Counted from the first letter of the stretch, positions 19,971 through 31,800 are shown. The stretch is 64,000 nucleotides of DNA from Paralithodes platypus (GCA_032716605.1 CM064506.1:13765996-13829995); one strand, 5' to 3'. A program made the numbers and translations. Notes: a model not told the origin generated them from the letters alone.

Positions 19971-20339
19971 TCTATGAGGGAATAAGGTATACAAAATATC
20001 TATAATAAGGTATACACAATGCAGTATATAAGAGTAGTCCATCATTCCCCCGATAGATGGCACAAGCAGTAGGGGGTTGTCAACATTGAAGCAGACGATA
20101 TCAAATGGAAGTGAATAAGATCAAATTACTCGACATTTGGACCACTTCATGGTTACCCAAGGTTGATTATAAGGTATTGTATGAACCAAGCTCATCATAG
20201 ATAAACGGGACACTCATAATAGGCTCAAATAAAGCTTCACATAAGCTTTTACAACTCTACTGGAATCAACAGACCCACTGACGCATGCGCAGACGATTAT
20301 TTAGTCTGACGCCATTTTGGGGCCAGACACGTACAGTTG

Positions 20340-21240
20340 TCCCTTGAGGATTATGACGCATTTAAACAGTTGATTCTGGCTATCAGTGGACGATTTTAAA
20401 CAGCTTAGGAAGGACCTGCGGGTGTTAAAAGGGTAAAGACTGCCCCAACCAACCCTCTGACTTACATAGACCCATCCGAATCTATATGAATCTGTATAAA
20501 ATCATCGGTACGACTTTGTTTCTGGACACCTATTTGACAGGTACCACCAAGGATTTAATACATATTTTTGTTTTCGGTTTCCACGCATCCAACACAAAGC
20601 TACACCTTTTTCTGGTCCGGTAATAGTATTGAAAACGATATAATAACTTTTTAAATATGGTTTTCGACGAGAATAAAACGGCGCGTTTGTGCCGAAAATC
20701 GGCGGAGTCCGTCGTCGCTTCGGATCGTCAGTTTGTTTACCCAGGACGCTCGAGGGTACGGCCTGCTGTTTTACTTGCCCCCTGCTGGCAACATATATGA
20801 CGATTATTATAATTCACGGGGGGGTGATGGGGGGCAGAGCCCCCCTCAACCTGTATCCCACGGCCTATAACGCAAGTCTTTATCAAAAAATGTACCCAAC
20901 AACTGGTTATAGCTTAGCCATTTTAAGTCGACCGCCAAGGCGCCGGAAAGTCACTCCGAGCGTAAAGTAAACAAAGCGACGCTACTTCCACGAACGCAAC
21001 AGAGTTGTCTTTATATTTCGTCTCATATTATCATTATTAAAGTGTCCCCATTGCTTTTTTATTGTTTCGTACACCAGAAAAGGGTGTAGCTTGGTGTTGG
21101 ATGCGTGGAAACCGAAATATAAATATGTATTAAATCGTTGGCGGTACCTGTCAAATAGGTGTTCAGAAACTAAAATCGTACCAAATCATCTATTAATAGC
21201 CAGCATAAACTGTGGAAACGCGTCATGACCCTCAAGGGGT
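20340..21240 (+). mobile_element. D element split by a 676-bp TIR element
   Basis: Outer arms are GATTATGACGCATTTAAACA ... CTGTATAAAATCATC on the left and TATTAATAGCCAGCATAAAC ... CGCGTCATGACCCTCAAGG on the right, interrupted at AAATCATC. Joining them gives a normal D arm. Confidence 0.8.
20507..21182 (+). mobile_element. 676-bp non-autonomous TIR element with perfect 8-bp target duplication
   Basis: AAATCATC flanks both sides (20499-20506, 21183-21190). Inverted ends begin GGTACGA and continue as CACCTATTTGACAGGTACC, ATTTAATACATATTT, CGGTTTCCACGCATCCAACA and AAGCTACACC, giving a terminal inverted repeat of about 120 bases with few mismatches. The interior has a 93-codon open frame (20689-20970) with no recognised domain. 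An 8-bp duplication is known for hAT, P and Merlin-type transposons, but these ends fit none that I can name. Confidence 0.85.
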
Positions 21241-21276
21241 ATTGTGCAGCATAATTTACTGGTTCAGCTCAATGGT

Positions 21277-21614
21277 TTAAGGAGGGGGTTTAGTTTGCTA
21301 TGTAAGCCTCTATCAAGCTTAAAAAAACACCCACAAGACCCCCCCCCCCCTTCGATATAAAAGTGTAGCCTACATGTTTCGGTAGAAAATGTCCCGGCCA
21401 AAGGCTAATTCCTCTTCAAAATACAGGCTCGCTATCGCTCGCCAGGAAAAAATTGACACCTAAATGATACGAAAGATCTTAATATTGGCAAAGGAATGGG
21501 GCAAAAGGTCTGAAAATCGCCAAGCTAATGGGGCGAATGTCTTGAAATCTCATAACTAATAGGGCTGAACATGAGGGAGGAGGAGGACTCGAAAAAACAA
21601 ACGTCTCCCCTTAA
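21277..21614 (-). mobile_element. C element, copy 13
   Basis: TTAA at 21277-21280 and 21611-21614. Reverse blocks include CCGGCCAAAGGCTAATTCC and GGCTCGCTATCGCTCGCCAG. It shares its upstream flank with the 18.6-kb copy. Confidence 0.85.
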
Positions 21615-21619
21615 TACGA

Positions 21620-22240
21620 AACTTATATGTATTTGCATCATCAAACATTACCAGGTTGTCATAATTATACTTAATAATAATAATAATAATAATAATATTT
21701 ATTCAGTTAGCATTTTACAATGTTGGTACCACATAATATGTTACAACTATGACATGTACCAGCTTTGCATAATTCCAACTAAGGATAGCCCAATAAGGCC
21801 ATTAGGTGTATTTCCATTGGGGTCCTTGCGGGATTAAGTTAGCTGGGAAAAAAGGGGAGGATAACAAATGTAGATGAATAAGATTCGTAGATACTTTAGA
21901 GAAAGTATTTCTAGAGGGTTATATTAAGATACCTTGCATTCTATAGTTGGACTGGTCAAAATATTTGAGTAATCATTTCAGTTAGTTTTGCCTATCTCTT
22001 AATATGTCGTATTTAGTAGTAAACATAAGCTTGGTGCTCCCTTCTCGCAGCTGTTCGGTTCAGGTGCTCCTTCAAGCTACGTCTGAAAGAATATAATGTT
22101 CTCTTTTCAGGGACTTTAAGTGGTAGGTTGTTCCAGTCTTTGATTAACAATTAACAATTAATTTCGGTACACATGTCCCTTCGTAATAGCTGAGTAATTA
22201 AGTTGAGGACATGACAATTTACCATCATCTGGGGGGGGGG
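21620..22240. other. AT-rich stretch, one AAT microsatellite, no gene seen
   Basis: A (AAT)n run lies at 21674-21697. The rest holds no recognisable coding or repeat signal. Confidence 0.6.
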
Positions 22241-22242
22241 GG

Positions 22243-22487
22243 GACAGACTATATTGCATATTTATAGCTATACATTGTTCCAAATTAGTAGACCAAAACT
22301 CTCGAACACTAACCTCTGTAACTTACATACGTCTACAGTAATCGAGATAATATTTCTACCATTTGGGAAGAGTCAGTCAGGGAATAGTTGTGGACATTTA
22401 CAGGCCATTTGTTCTAGCACTGTTTTGAGTTATAGAAGTTAGGTTTCACGACTTCTTGCCTACATATTTGGAACAGGGTAGAGTCAA
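22243..22487 (+). mobile_element. F element, copy 3
   Basis: Left CATTGTTCCAAATTAGTAG against right (complemented) CCCTGTTCCAAATATGTAGG, continuing to TAACCTCTGTAACTTACA. Shares the interior TCTACCATTTGGGAAGAGTC with the other copies. Confidence 0.7.
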
Positions 22488-22597
22488 ATCAACCTTTCGT
22501 TGGTCGATTAACCCCTTCTTGACAGTTTTGACAGTTCCATCTGTCTATCAGTAGACGATTTTATGCAGCTAGAGGTCTAGGGAGAAAATCCTCCGGC

Positions 22598-22619
22598 CCC
22601 CCCCCCCCCCCCCCCCCCT

Positions 22620-22654
<35 letters not shown>
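22598..22654. repeat. Homopolymer C then T tract
   Basis: A long C run directly joins a T run of about 30. The T run is the poly(A) tail of the minus-strand family A element that follows. Confidence 0.85.
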
Positions 22655-22734
22655 CTATGTGATTGAGGGAGGCAAAAGGCATAACTGCCTATAGTGAGTA
22701 CCTCCCCATAGTTGAAAGAGTGACAGGGCCAAAA

Positions 22735-23704
22735 TCAAGGGACGTTCGAGCCAAAATGCCTGGACACACGGAGTTTGAAGCAATTTAAGTCATAGGAAGA
22801 GGGAAAGACTGATTCTGGGAGAGAGTTCCAGAGCTCAGCTGTTGAGTAGAAGAAAGTTTGAGAGTAACGTTTCACTCTTGGGTTGGAGAGTTGCACAGAG
22901 TAGGGGTGGGATTGAGTTGCAAGACGGGTACCACGTGCCCTACGTAAAGGAGGTGGTATGCACTGGGATAGCTCTGAGGAACACTGATTATTATAGTAGC
23001 GATAGAATAGCGAGAGAGATGCAACATTGCGGCGGAGAGAGAGATTGCAGAGAGTTGGTGAGTGGACGGGAGTTAATGATACGAAAGGCCTTCCTTTCAA
23101 CTTTGTCTAGGAGAGTGGTGTGAGAGGAACCTCCCCACACATGTGAACAATACTCAATACAAGGGCGCACTATGCCCCTGTACAGAGCAAGAAGCTGTGC
23201 AGGGGAAAAGAACCCCCTAAGGCGGTTGAGCACACCCAGCTTCTGGGAGGCTGCCTTAGCAAGACTGGTAATATGGTCCTTCCAAAGGAGAGCAGAAAAA
23301 GAGACACCAAGAATATTGAGAGAAGATGAAGGGTTGATTTTTGTATTGTTGAAGAATAAGGGATAGTCCGCTGGGAGATCCTGACGGGTAGATAGATGGA
23401 GAAATTGGGTTTTGGAAGCATTAAAGTTAACAAGGTTTTCTCTGCCCCAATTGGAAATAGTATTTAGATCAGAATTTAAGAGTTCTATGGCTTCATTACG
23501 TTTGTCGTTGAGGGATTGCTGGCTGGGGCGTTCTGAAAAACTAATGGAGTAGTGCAAGGTTGAGTCGTCTGCGTATGAATGGATGGGAATTAAGGTACAG
23601 TTAAGGAGATCATTTATAAAAATTAGAAAGAGAATAGGAGATAGGACAGAGCCCTGAGGAACACCGGAGTTTATAGGGTGAGGAAGTGAACAATGGCCGT
23701 CCAC
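22735..23704 (-). pseudogene. Family A RT palm/thumb and C-terminal coding part
   Basis: A 237-codon frame (23704-22991) covers the YADD palm, the ILGVSFSALLWKDHITSLAK block and the thumb. The frame then shifts into 23100-22735 for the RLATQSHPYSVQLSNPRVKR tail. One frameshift lies near 23040-22990 in the SLQSL segment, relative to the 1-576 copy, which reads through in a single frame. Confidence 0.8.
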
Positions 23705-23924
23705 AACCGCGGCTATGGAACGGCCGGAAAGGAAATTAGAGACAAAGGCACAGATGGAGGGATAGAAACCTAAGGAGGGTAGTTTAGAAATTAAAGATTT
23801 ATGCCAGACTCTATCGAAGGCTTTCGATATGTCTAGTGCAATAGAAAAAGTCTCACCGAAGTCCCGAAAGGAGGATGACCAAGAGTTAGTAAGATATGAA
23901 AGAAGATCACCAGTAGAGCGACCC

Positions 23925-24574
23925 TTAACCCGGCAAGCGCGATAGGCCTCACGGAAGGCTTCCTATAGGGAACGCGATAGGCCTCACGGAAGCAAGACCA
24001 TAAAAAAAGCCTTCCAAAAAAAAAAGGGCCTATCAAAACAAAGGATTTTGTCTCTAGGTGAGATAATTCCCCTCTAGTACTCATCCATGTGTTTCTCACC
24101 CCTCCCCCTCCCCTCCTTCCCCACCTTATTCCCCCTCCCCCCCCCCTCCTCAATTATCACCTATTTATCCTCTTATTATCATCATTTATCGGTTATTTTT
24201 CTCTCCCGCGATAATGTAGCACAAGTGGGTTGCATAAAAGATCGTTATGCAACACCCAGACACCGGCACACACCGCCCCGCTCGTCTCAGTTGACTCCCA
24301 GACAGCGAGAGGGGAGGGCTGCCTGTGGCTCTCTCTCTCGCCTGAGATTATGACCGGGTGGCCAATATCTTCGTTTTTCACCACCCAAATGCTTTTCCCA
24401 CTTATTTTAGCACTCTTGAAGGTTCATATATACATCATATATGTAAAATAAAAGCATACCGAAAACAAATAATGCTTTATATTGTAAATATAACGAATTC
24501 TGTCAGAATCCAGGGCTAGAAATGCACAAATAACTACCCTAGCACCTAGGTCTATATCGCGCTTGTCAGGTTAA
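23925..24574. mobile_element. piggyBac-like non-autonomous element (642 bp) inserted in family A
   Basis: TTAA at 23925-23928 and 24571-24574 flanks the element 23929-24570. The left end is CCCGGCAAGCGCGATA and the right end complemented is CCTGACAAGCGCGATA: 16-bp inverted repeats with two mismatches, starting CC as piggyBac ends do. The uninterrupted retrotransposon at 5055-5070 reads GGCTTCCTTAAGGGTTGC, with a single TTAA. A repeated GCGATAGGCCTCACGGAAG lies at the left subterminus. No transposase frame was seen. Confidence 0.88.
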
Positions 24575-25056
24575 GGAAGCCATACTGGCGATCTGAGAGC
24601 AGATTATGAGAAGAGAAATGCTTAAGAAATTTGGAAGCAAGAATAGTTTCAAAAACTTTAGAAAGACAAGAGATAAGAGCAATTGGACGATAGTTGGAGG
24701 GTTGAGAGCGGTCACCCTTCTTTGGGACAGGTTGAATGTGAGCAAACTTCCAGCATGAAGGGAAGACGTTAGAGGATAGACAGAGACGAAAGAGTTTGCC
24801 TAGGCAGGGAGTCAGCACGGAAGCACAGTTTTTGAGAACAACAGGAGGAACACCGTCCAGACCGTACGCCTTATTAGTGTTAAGCCCAGAGAGGGTAGAA
24901 AGTACATCTTTAGAAGAGATTAGGATATTAGGCATAAGTAAGAGAGAGGAGGGCGGAGAGGGAGGAATAGCACCGGAATCATCCAATGTGGAGTTTCTAG
25001 CAAAAGTTTGAGCGAAGAGTTTAGCTTTGTCAGAGGAAGAAGTGATGGTTGTGCCA

Positions 25057-25491
25057 TCAGAGTGGGAAAGACGAGGAAGAGAAATTGTTGGAGAGGTTTT
25101 TGGCTAGATGCCAGAAAGCTTGGGAAGAGCTAGAGTTGGATAGTTCAGTGCATTTATTATTGATGAAAGAGTGTTTGGCAAGTCGAAGAACAGATTTGGC
25201 TTGATTCCGGGCAGAAACATATGAAGAATGAGAGTCTTGAGTTTTAAGGCGTCGGTACCGTTTGAATGCTTCCTCCTTATTGCGGACAGCAGTAGAACAG
25301 GCGTGAGTAAACCAAGATTTTTTAGCATTAGTCTGAGAGAAAGAGAATGGAATGTATGCTTCCATGCCCGATAGGATTACCTCGGTAATGCGTTCAGCAC
25401 TCTCCGAGGGTCCCCGGCCATGGAAGCAGAAATCATTCCATGGGAAATCAAAGAAGTACTGCCGAAGTACTGTCTTTAAAGCAAGTGTCAC
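25057..25491 (-). pseudogene. Family A ORF2 linker region between endonuclease and RT
   Basis: 144 codons including AKKSWFTHACSTAVRNKEEA and AKHSFINNKCTELSNSSSSQ, the usual linker before RT in this clade. It has lost its 5' endonuclease and continues out of frame into the 24986 segment. Confidence 0.75.
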
Positions 25492-25580
25492 ACGAGCGGA
25501 TAATCCAGCAAGTTTTTCTCGTACTATTTATATTGAGGTCTTTCACATTGGAATCGGAAACTAGACTAAAGTAGATTATG

Positions 25581-25760
25581 TTAAGGGGATAGTGTTTTTT
25601 GTTTTTTTGGAATATATATATTAATGTATTTATATATATTTTAGCTTCCTCGCTACACCTCCATCAAGCTTAAATATGCACTTCCTAGACCCCCTTTCAA
25701 GATAAATTTGTAATTTTGTTGGTAGAGAAATGTTTCGGCCGAAGGCCGAAACATATATAA
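25581..25760 (-). mobile_element. C element, copy 14, truncated by the I-type element
   Basis: TTAA at 25581-25584, then reverse C blocks AGCTTCCTCGCTACACCTCC and TTCGGCCGAAGGCCGAAAC. After this come ATAAGTAT repeats and the 5' edge of the I-type retrotransposon. Confidence 0.7.
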
Positions 25761-26296
25761 GTATATAAGTATATATAAGTATATATATATATACCCCCTT
25801 GCCACATGACTCGTTGCCGCCGTTTGGGGGCTTCCGGGCTTCTAGGTGGAGCGGCCAAGGTTCTTGGCCGCTCTCCCTATCACCTCCAACTAATTTTGTC
25901 ATTTCCTTTTCTTTCTCCTCCTTAATAGTTTTCGTTTTTCCCTCTTCCGCTTCCTCCTGGGGCTGCCATCAGAGGCCGGTCTCCCACCCTTGAACTTTTG
26001 TGGTCCCGTCCCTCCCTTCCCTTCCGGTTGGCTTCCCTGTTTGCTTCCTTCCTTTTTCTTTAACTGCTTCGGAGGTTCTAGTTTCCTTAGGGCTTCGCCT
26101 TGGTGTCTCTGATCACTGCTGAGTTGGCAGAGTCCACCTGGCGACAGGTGCTGCCGGCCAGGGCTTGCAAGGCTCGTTGCTGGAGGATAGGCACTATAGG
26201 GTTGCTTTGGGGTTTCTGACTCTCTTCTCTCTTCCCAGTGAGTGTGTCAGGTGACTACGCCGGCCCCGTTCTCCGTGGGACAAAGCTGCAGGACAA

Positions 26297-28513
26297 ATGC
26301 CCGGGTTGTACAAGGTCCCTAGCTCAAAGCCGAGACCTGTCCCGTCTCAATTGGCCGCATTCTGGGTTTCGTGGCCCTGCGGAGGTCTTTCTCCCTTTCG
26401 TTGCCAGGGGCACCTGGTAACCGCAGTATCTTCTTCCATGCTTTACCCCCTTTTCTCTTGCTATGGTGACGACTTATGCTTTTTTCCCTGTTCTTCCCTG
26501 TTTATGGCTTCTGCTTTAGTGGTTCCGGAGAGTGAGCCCCTTGTGGCATGCAGCCTGCCACTTGGGGGTCTGTTGTCTGGCTGTCAGTCTGGTTCACCGC
26601 GGGAGCACGGTGAGTCGGGGATGGTTTTGGGTGCTCTCGACCGGCCCGCTGAAATATCCCTCGGTCGTCGCTCGTCCCTCTCGTCCATTACCGTTCCGGA
26701 TCCTTCTACTACCCTTCCGTCTTCGTCACATCTTTCTCCACCCTCCACTACCCAGGATTTCATCTCCTCTCCTGTAGTTATTTCTGCGTCTTCCTCTTCT
26801 CCCTCTTCTCCCTCTAGTCATGTCACCCTCGACCCTTTTCTGCCCTCCCTCCCTCGTTCTCTTTCCTCTTCTTCTCCAGTTTCGTCCTCTTCTCGTCCTC
26901 GCTCCTCGGTCCTCCCTCTGTCCTCTCTCTTTGCACCTCCTTCCTTTACTAAGTTTTTCTCCATCCCTGCTTCTGCGCCTCTAGCCGGTGATGACCTCCT
27001 CTTCCACCTGCATCTCCTTCAACAGGTGGGAAAGGACGTCACCTTCCACTCCCGCCATGATGCCTTCCGTCTTGTTACCGTCCAAAACGAACTTCAGGCT
27101 ACTGCTATGTTCTCTTTCGTCGATTGTTCTGGCACCCCCATCCCGGCTCAAAAAGATCAACGACTCAACTCCTGTACAGGGACTGTCCTGATCCCCGCTT
27201 CCATCCGTCTCGGGGGTCGTCCATTCGCGGATTGCGCCGACCTCGTCAAGGACATCGTTGTCGCTCAAGACCACAAGGTGGTTAGTGTGGTATGCTACAC
27301 TATCCCTCCTCGCGACCTTCGCCGCCATCCCGCTAACATTGCCAAGATCTCTTTTGATGGACTTTCCCTTCCTGCCCATGTTATTGTCGGTGGTACTCGC
27401 CTCCCCGTGACTGCGTCTCTTCCCCGTCCACTCCAGTGTCGCAGCTGCTGGCGTTTCGGCCACCCGGCGAAGTTCTGCCGTACAGCCGCTGAGAGCCCAC
27501 TCTGCCCGCGCTGTGCGCAGTCCGGACATGCCGTTGGTGAATGTCAGTCAACGTCCCAGTTCTGCCTTAATTGCCGCGGGTCTCATTCGGCCGACTCTAA
27601 GATTTGCCCCGTTCATCTGTTCGAGTCTGAGGTTGCTGTCCTCAAAGCGAGACACGGCCTTATGCTCACCGCAGCCCGCCAAGAGGCTCATCGCTTGGGC
27701 TTCACCCCTCAGTCATTTTCCATGACTCTGTCTCCTCCTTCCTCTTCTTCGCCTCCCTCTACCACGCCCCCCCCTTTTTCTGGTTCCTCGGTTCCTTCCA
27801 CCGCCTCCGCTCCCTCCATCCCCCCGGTCGCACCAGTTTCGTCATCTGCCTCCCTTCCTTCTACCGGTGCTTCTCCCGGATTTTCTCCTTCCTCCTCTTC
27901 TGTCTCCTCCGTTCGTCCTTCCGTCTCTTCCTTTTCTGTCCCTTTGTCTAACACTTTCTCTGTTCTCAGTCCTTCTCCTACTTCTGCCCCTTCATCTTGC
28001 TCTCTTCCTTGTTCCTCCTCTTCTAGTCTCCCTCAACGCTCTCACCGTTCCAAGCCTCCCCCCCATTCTCCGTCATCTTCCTCTTCTAGTCGCCCCAAAT
28101 ATCCTACTCGCTCTAAACTTCCCTTCTCCTCTACCAAATGGGCTCCTGTGCTCCGTTCTTCCTCGCCCGCTTCCTCTTTTAAACGTAAGGGTGGTCTCCG
28201 TGATGTGCGGAGCTCAAGTCCCTGCGAGAAGAAGAAGAAGTCGCCTCCTTCTCCTTCTGTTTCCCTTTCTCCTCTCTCCGTCCAGTCTCCTCCTCCTCCC
28301 GTCACTGCATCCCTAGATTTCTCCTACGAAACCATCCCTAAGATTGATGAATTTATCCGTTCTTCCCACCCACCACCTTTAACTGTTCATGCCGAAGTTC
28401 ATCCTACCCCCCCTTCTCCCCCCTACCCCTCTTCCGCCTTCCCCTGCCCCGTCCTCTTCCTCCACTCCCCCTTCTGGCCTTCCTCCGGGCCCTCCTCCTC
28501 TTCCTCCTCCTGA
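26297..28513 (+). CDS. I-type element ORF1, gag-like zinc-knuckle protein
   Basis: 738 codons. Ser/Pro-rich low complexity lies on both sides of a structured middle (about residues 230-380). Three zinc knuckles follow: CRSCWRFGHPAKFC at 381-394, CPRCAQSGHAVGEC at 402-415 and CLNCRGSHSADSKIC at 422-436. In this class ORF1 binds element RNA. The first ATG at 26297 is only the furthest upstream one; an internal ATG near residue 70 could be the true start. A proline-rich frame at 28389-28700 may be the original C-terminus after a frameshift. Confidence 0.8.
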   Translation: MPGLYKVPSSKPRPVPSQLAAFWVSWPCGGLSPFRCQGHLVTAVSSSMLYPLFSCYGDDLCFFPCSSLFMASALVVPESEPLVACSLPLGGLLSGCQSGSPREHGESGMVLGALDRPAEISLGRRSSLSSITVPDPSTTLPSSSHLSPPSTTQDFISSPVVISASSSSPSSPSSHVTLDPFLPSLPRSLSSSSPVSSSSRPRSSVLPLSSLFAPPSFTKFFSIPASAPLAGDDLLFHLHLLQQVGKDVTFHSRHDAFRLVTVQNELQATAMFSFVDCSGTPIPAQKDQRLNSCTGTVLIPASIRLGGRPFADCADLVKDIVVAQDHKVVSVVCYTIPPRDLRRHPANIAKISFDGLSLPAHVIVGGTRLPVTASLPRPLQCRSCWRFGHPAKFCRTAAESPLCPRCAQSGHAVGECQSTSQFCLNCRGSHSADSKICPVHLFESEVAVLKARHGLMLTAARQEAHRLGFTPQSFSMTLSPPSSSSPPSTTPPPFSGSSVPSTASAPSIPPVAPVSSSASLPSTGASPGFSPSSSSVSSVRPSVSSFSVPLSNTFSVLSPSPTSAPSSCSLPCSSSSSLPQRSHRSKPPPHSPSSSSSSRPKYPTRSKLPFSSTKWAPVLRSSSPASSFKRKGGLRDVRSSSPCEKKKKSPPSPSVSLSPLSVQSPPPPVTASLDFSYETIPKIDEFIRSSHPPPLTVHAEVHPTPPSPPYPSSAFPCPVLFLHSPFWPSSGPSSSSSS

Positions 28514-28821
28514 CCCTCCCCCTCTTCCTTCTCCTGCCCTTACCCCCTCCTTCTCTTCCCACCCGCCGTCCGTCCTTCCTACCTCTTCCGGACCTCCTCC
28601 TTCCTCTCCTCTTTCTCTGTTAGACCTCCCTATGCCCCCCGGTTTCCAGTCTTCCCCTTCAACGTCTTCTCCAATTCCTGCTATTATTTCCCATCGTTAG
28701 CCTCTCTTGGCTATATTTTCCATCCACGGTGTTAACTGTATTTTGTAAATATGTTGTATATAGTGTACGTCTTTTCTTCCCTCTTGTACGCGTCTTCTTT
28801 TTATTCTTTTTTGTCTTTTTA

Positions 28822-31800
28822 ATGTCCATTTTACAATGGAACATTCGTAGTTTTACAGCACATCGTGTTGATCTTCGTTACCTTATCTCTAGGTTTAGCC
28901 CACTTGTTATTAGTTTACAAGAATCATGTTTATCTTATGCCCCCTCCCCAATACCTTTTTACTCCTATATAAGTTCTCCCCGATCCCAGTATGCTACTTG
29001 CCTCCTCGTACATCATGATGTCCCAGTGTCTCCGTTAACTATCCGTACCTCTCTTAAATGCACGCTTGCCAGAGTGTTCCTTTCACGCTGGCTTACAGTA
29101 GTTTCCATATACCTTTCCCCCTCGATCCCGATCGATGTTCCAGAATTAAACAGGATCCTTTCTCTATTACCTCCACCTTTCCTCCTTTTAGGGGATTTTA
29201 ATTGCAGGCATTCCCTGTGGGGTGACTCTACCGTTAATACACGAGGTCGTTCCCTTGAGGCTCTGATTCGTACACACGATTTATTTCTTTTAAACACTGG
29301 TTCTTCTACGCATTTTGATAGCGGCACCCGTACCTTCTCATGTATTGACTTGTCTCTGTGTTCCCCTACACTATCCTTGGATTTCACTTGGAAGGTCTTT
29401 AATGATTACTGTGCGACTGACCACTTCCCGATTGTCCTCTCCCCTACGTCTTACTCCCCAGTGCCGCGCCCTCCCAATTGGTGTTTCGATCGTGCCGACT
29501 GGTCATCTTTCGCTGATCTCGCCGTTCCGCCTAATCCGACCCCTGCTTTCCCGGACCCTGATGCCATGCTTACCAGTTTCCTGATGTTTGTGCTCCATGC
29601 TGCCTATACTTGTATTCCACGCACCACTCGGAGTATGTCTTCTAAGTGTGTACCGTGGTGGACTGCTCAGTGCACTTCGGCTTTACGCAATAAAAGAGCC
29701 AAGTGGAAGAGTTTCCGTCGGAAAAAAGGCTCTCCATATGAGCGGGATGCGTATACTCTTTTCAAACAGGCTAATGCCGTCTTCCGTCGTACAATCCGCT
29801 CTGCAAAAAAATCTAGCTGGATGTCGTATGCCTCTACTATCAACGCAGATACACCTGTTCCGCAAGTCTGGGCTCGCGTCAGGAAGATTGCAGGGAAACA
29901 TGCACCTACGCCGGCCCCAGTCCTCCATACCAACACTGGCATTGTGGGCGATCCGTCTCTGGTGGCCAATATTTTGGGACAACATTTCAGTGATGTTAGC
30001 ACTGGCTCCCATCTCCCGCCCTCCTTCCAGATGCATAAACGCCGTTCTGAACTTAAGCGACTTGACTTCGCCTTATCATCTGATCAGTTTTTCAATGCCC
30101 CCTTCTCCCGGGCTGAGCTTGAGTCTAGCCTGGGAGCCTGTAAGGATACATGTGAAGGCCCTGACGGTGTCCATTACTTGATGCTGAAGCACTTATCTCC
30201 ACCTGCGCTTGGCTTTCTCTTATCCATCTACAACCGTCTGTGGTCCACAGGCTTTTTTCCGGCTGAGTGGAGACATGCCATCCTTCTCCCATTCCTTAAG
30301 CCGGGTAAGTCGGGCCATGCACCAGCAGATTACCGTCCCATTGCCCTGGTCAGTTGTGTAGGCAAATTATTAGAACGCATGGTTCACTCCCGCTTAATGT
30401 GGCTCCTGGAATCAAGAGGCATCCTGTCACCTTTTCAATATGGCTTTCGCAAGGGCCGTAGTACTTTGGACCCATTATTGAGATTGGCGACTTCTATCCG
30501 CGATGCCTTTTCGGACACTAAGTCGGTTTTAGCTGTATTCTTCGATCTTGAAAAAGCGTATGATACTGCCTGGAAATACAACATCCTTCATACCCTTTTA
30601 CGTTCTGGTGTGTCTGGCAACATGGCGGTATTCTTGAAGAACTTTCTCCGTGATCGTACTTTCCAAGTCAAGCTTCAGAATACATTCTCACGAACATACC
30701 CCCAACACGACGGTGTCCCACAGGGTTGTGTTCTTAGTACCATCCTTTTTATCCTAGCTATTAATGGTATTATTTCTTCTCTCCCTCTTGGTGTCCGTGC
30801 TTCTTTGTATGTGGACGACTTCGCTATTTACGCTGTGGGTTTCGATATCGCTGCCCTACAAAATCTCATGCAGAAGGCCATTGATGCAGCTGCGCAGTGG
30901 GCTACGGCCCATGGTTTTCGGTTTTCGCCCTCGAAATCTTGTGCCGTCATCTTCACAAAACGCCATACAGTCCCGCATCCTGTTCTTACGTTGTATAACC
31001 GCCCTCTGCCTTACAGGTCCTCAGCTCCATTCTTAGGTCTCATTTTCGATACTCGGTTGACATGGTACCCGCACATTACTTCGTTACTGACCTCCACCAC
31101 CTGACGGCTTCAACTCTTACAAACCCTTAGCCACTTGTCTTGGGGTGCGGACCGGGCGACTCTTCTGCGCCTCCATACAACGCTTATTCTCTCCAAGATC
31201 GATTATGGCTGCCAGGTATATGCCTCCGCTGCGCGTACAAACCTTAAGCGCCTAGACTCCCTTCACCATCACGATCTGCGCTTGTCGCTAGGGGCTTTTC
31301 GCTCTACTCCGGTTATTAGCCTTTATGCTGAATCAGGTGTCCCACCGCTATCATCCAGGCGGGATAAACTGACCCTTCGCTGTCATCTTCGCCTTCTGCA
31401 ACACAGTTCGGCTGGTTTTCCTCCCACGGCTTCCGGCTTAGCCCCATCAGTGTCTGCTACTTCGTTCCCCGGTCGAGTCTCTGCTTTACTAGCCTCCTTC
31501 TCTTTTCCCATTCCATCGGTGCTACCCCTCCGACAGTCAGAGTTCCCCCCATGGCTACTCCCTCGCCCTACCGTTTGTACAGCTGCCCTCCCCCCTCTAA
31601 GGCCTCTTCAACCCACAGTTGCTTTATGCTCAGTTTGCGGAACATGTGCTACGCCACTCTTCAGCCGTTCCAGTGTACACTGATGGTTCCAAGACCTCCG
31701 CCGGTACAGGGTTTGCGGTTGTGTTCCCGGACCGGACCTTCCAACGTCACATCCAATCATGTGCTAGTGTCTTTTCGGCTGAGTTATTTGCTATTTTATT

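Larger units (their letters stand above)
22620..25500 (-). mobile_element. Family A non-LTR retrotransposon, 5'-truncated, long copy
   Basis: Read on the minus strand. 25491-25057 encodes the region after the endonuclease (PWNDFCFHGRGPSESAERIT); a frame change follows. 24986 onward gives RT motifs NTNKAYGLDGVPPVVLKN and PVPKKGDRSQPSNYRPIALI. After a 642-bp insertion, 23704-22991 gives GVPQGSVLSPILFLIFINDL and SYADDSTLH (YADD catalytic), then the C-terminal EYCSHVWGG block. The 3' UTR and poly(A) are at 22620-22735. Endonuclease is missing, several frames are broken, and no RNase H is present. It is a dead copy of a CR1/Jockey-like element. Confidence 0.88.

Noticed and set aside
20689..20970. 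93-codon frame as a transposase of the 676-bp element
   Set aside because: Too short, no recognised motif; the element looks non-autonomous.
26981..27529. 182-codon minus-strand frame inside ORF1
   Set aside because: Antisense shadow of the zinc-knuckle ORF1.
28389..28700. Separate proline-rich gene
   Set aside because: More likely the shifted continuation of ORF1 low-complexity sequence.
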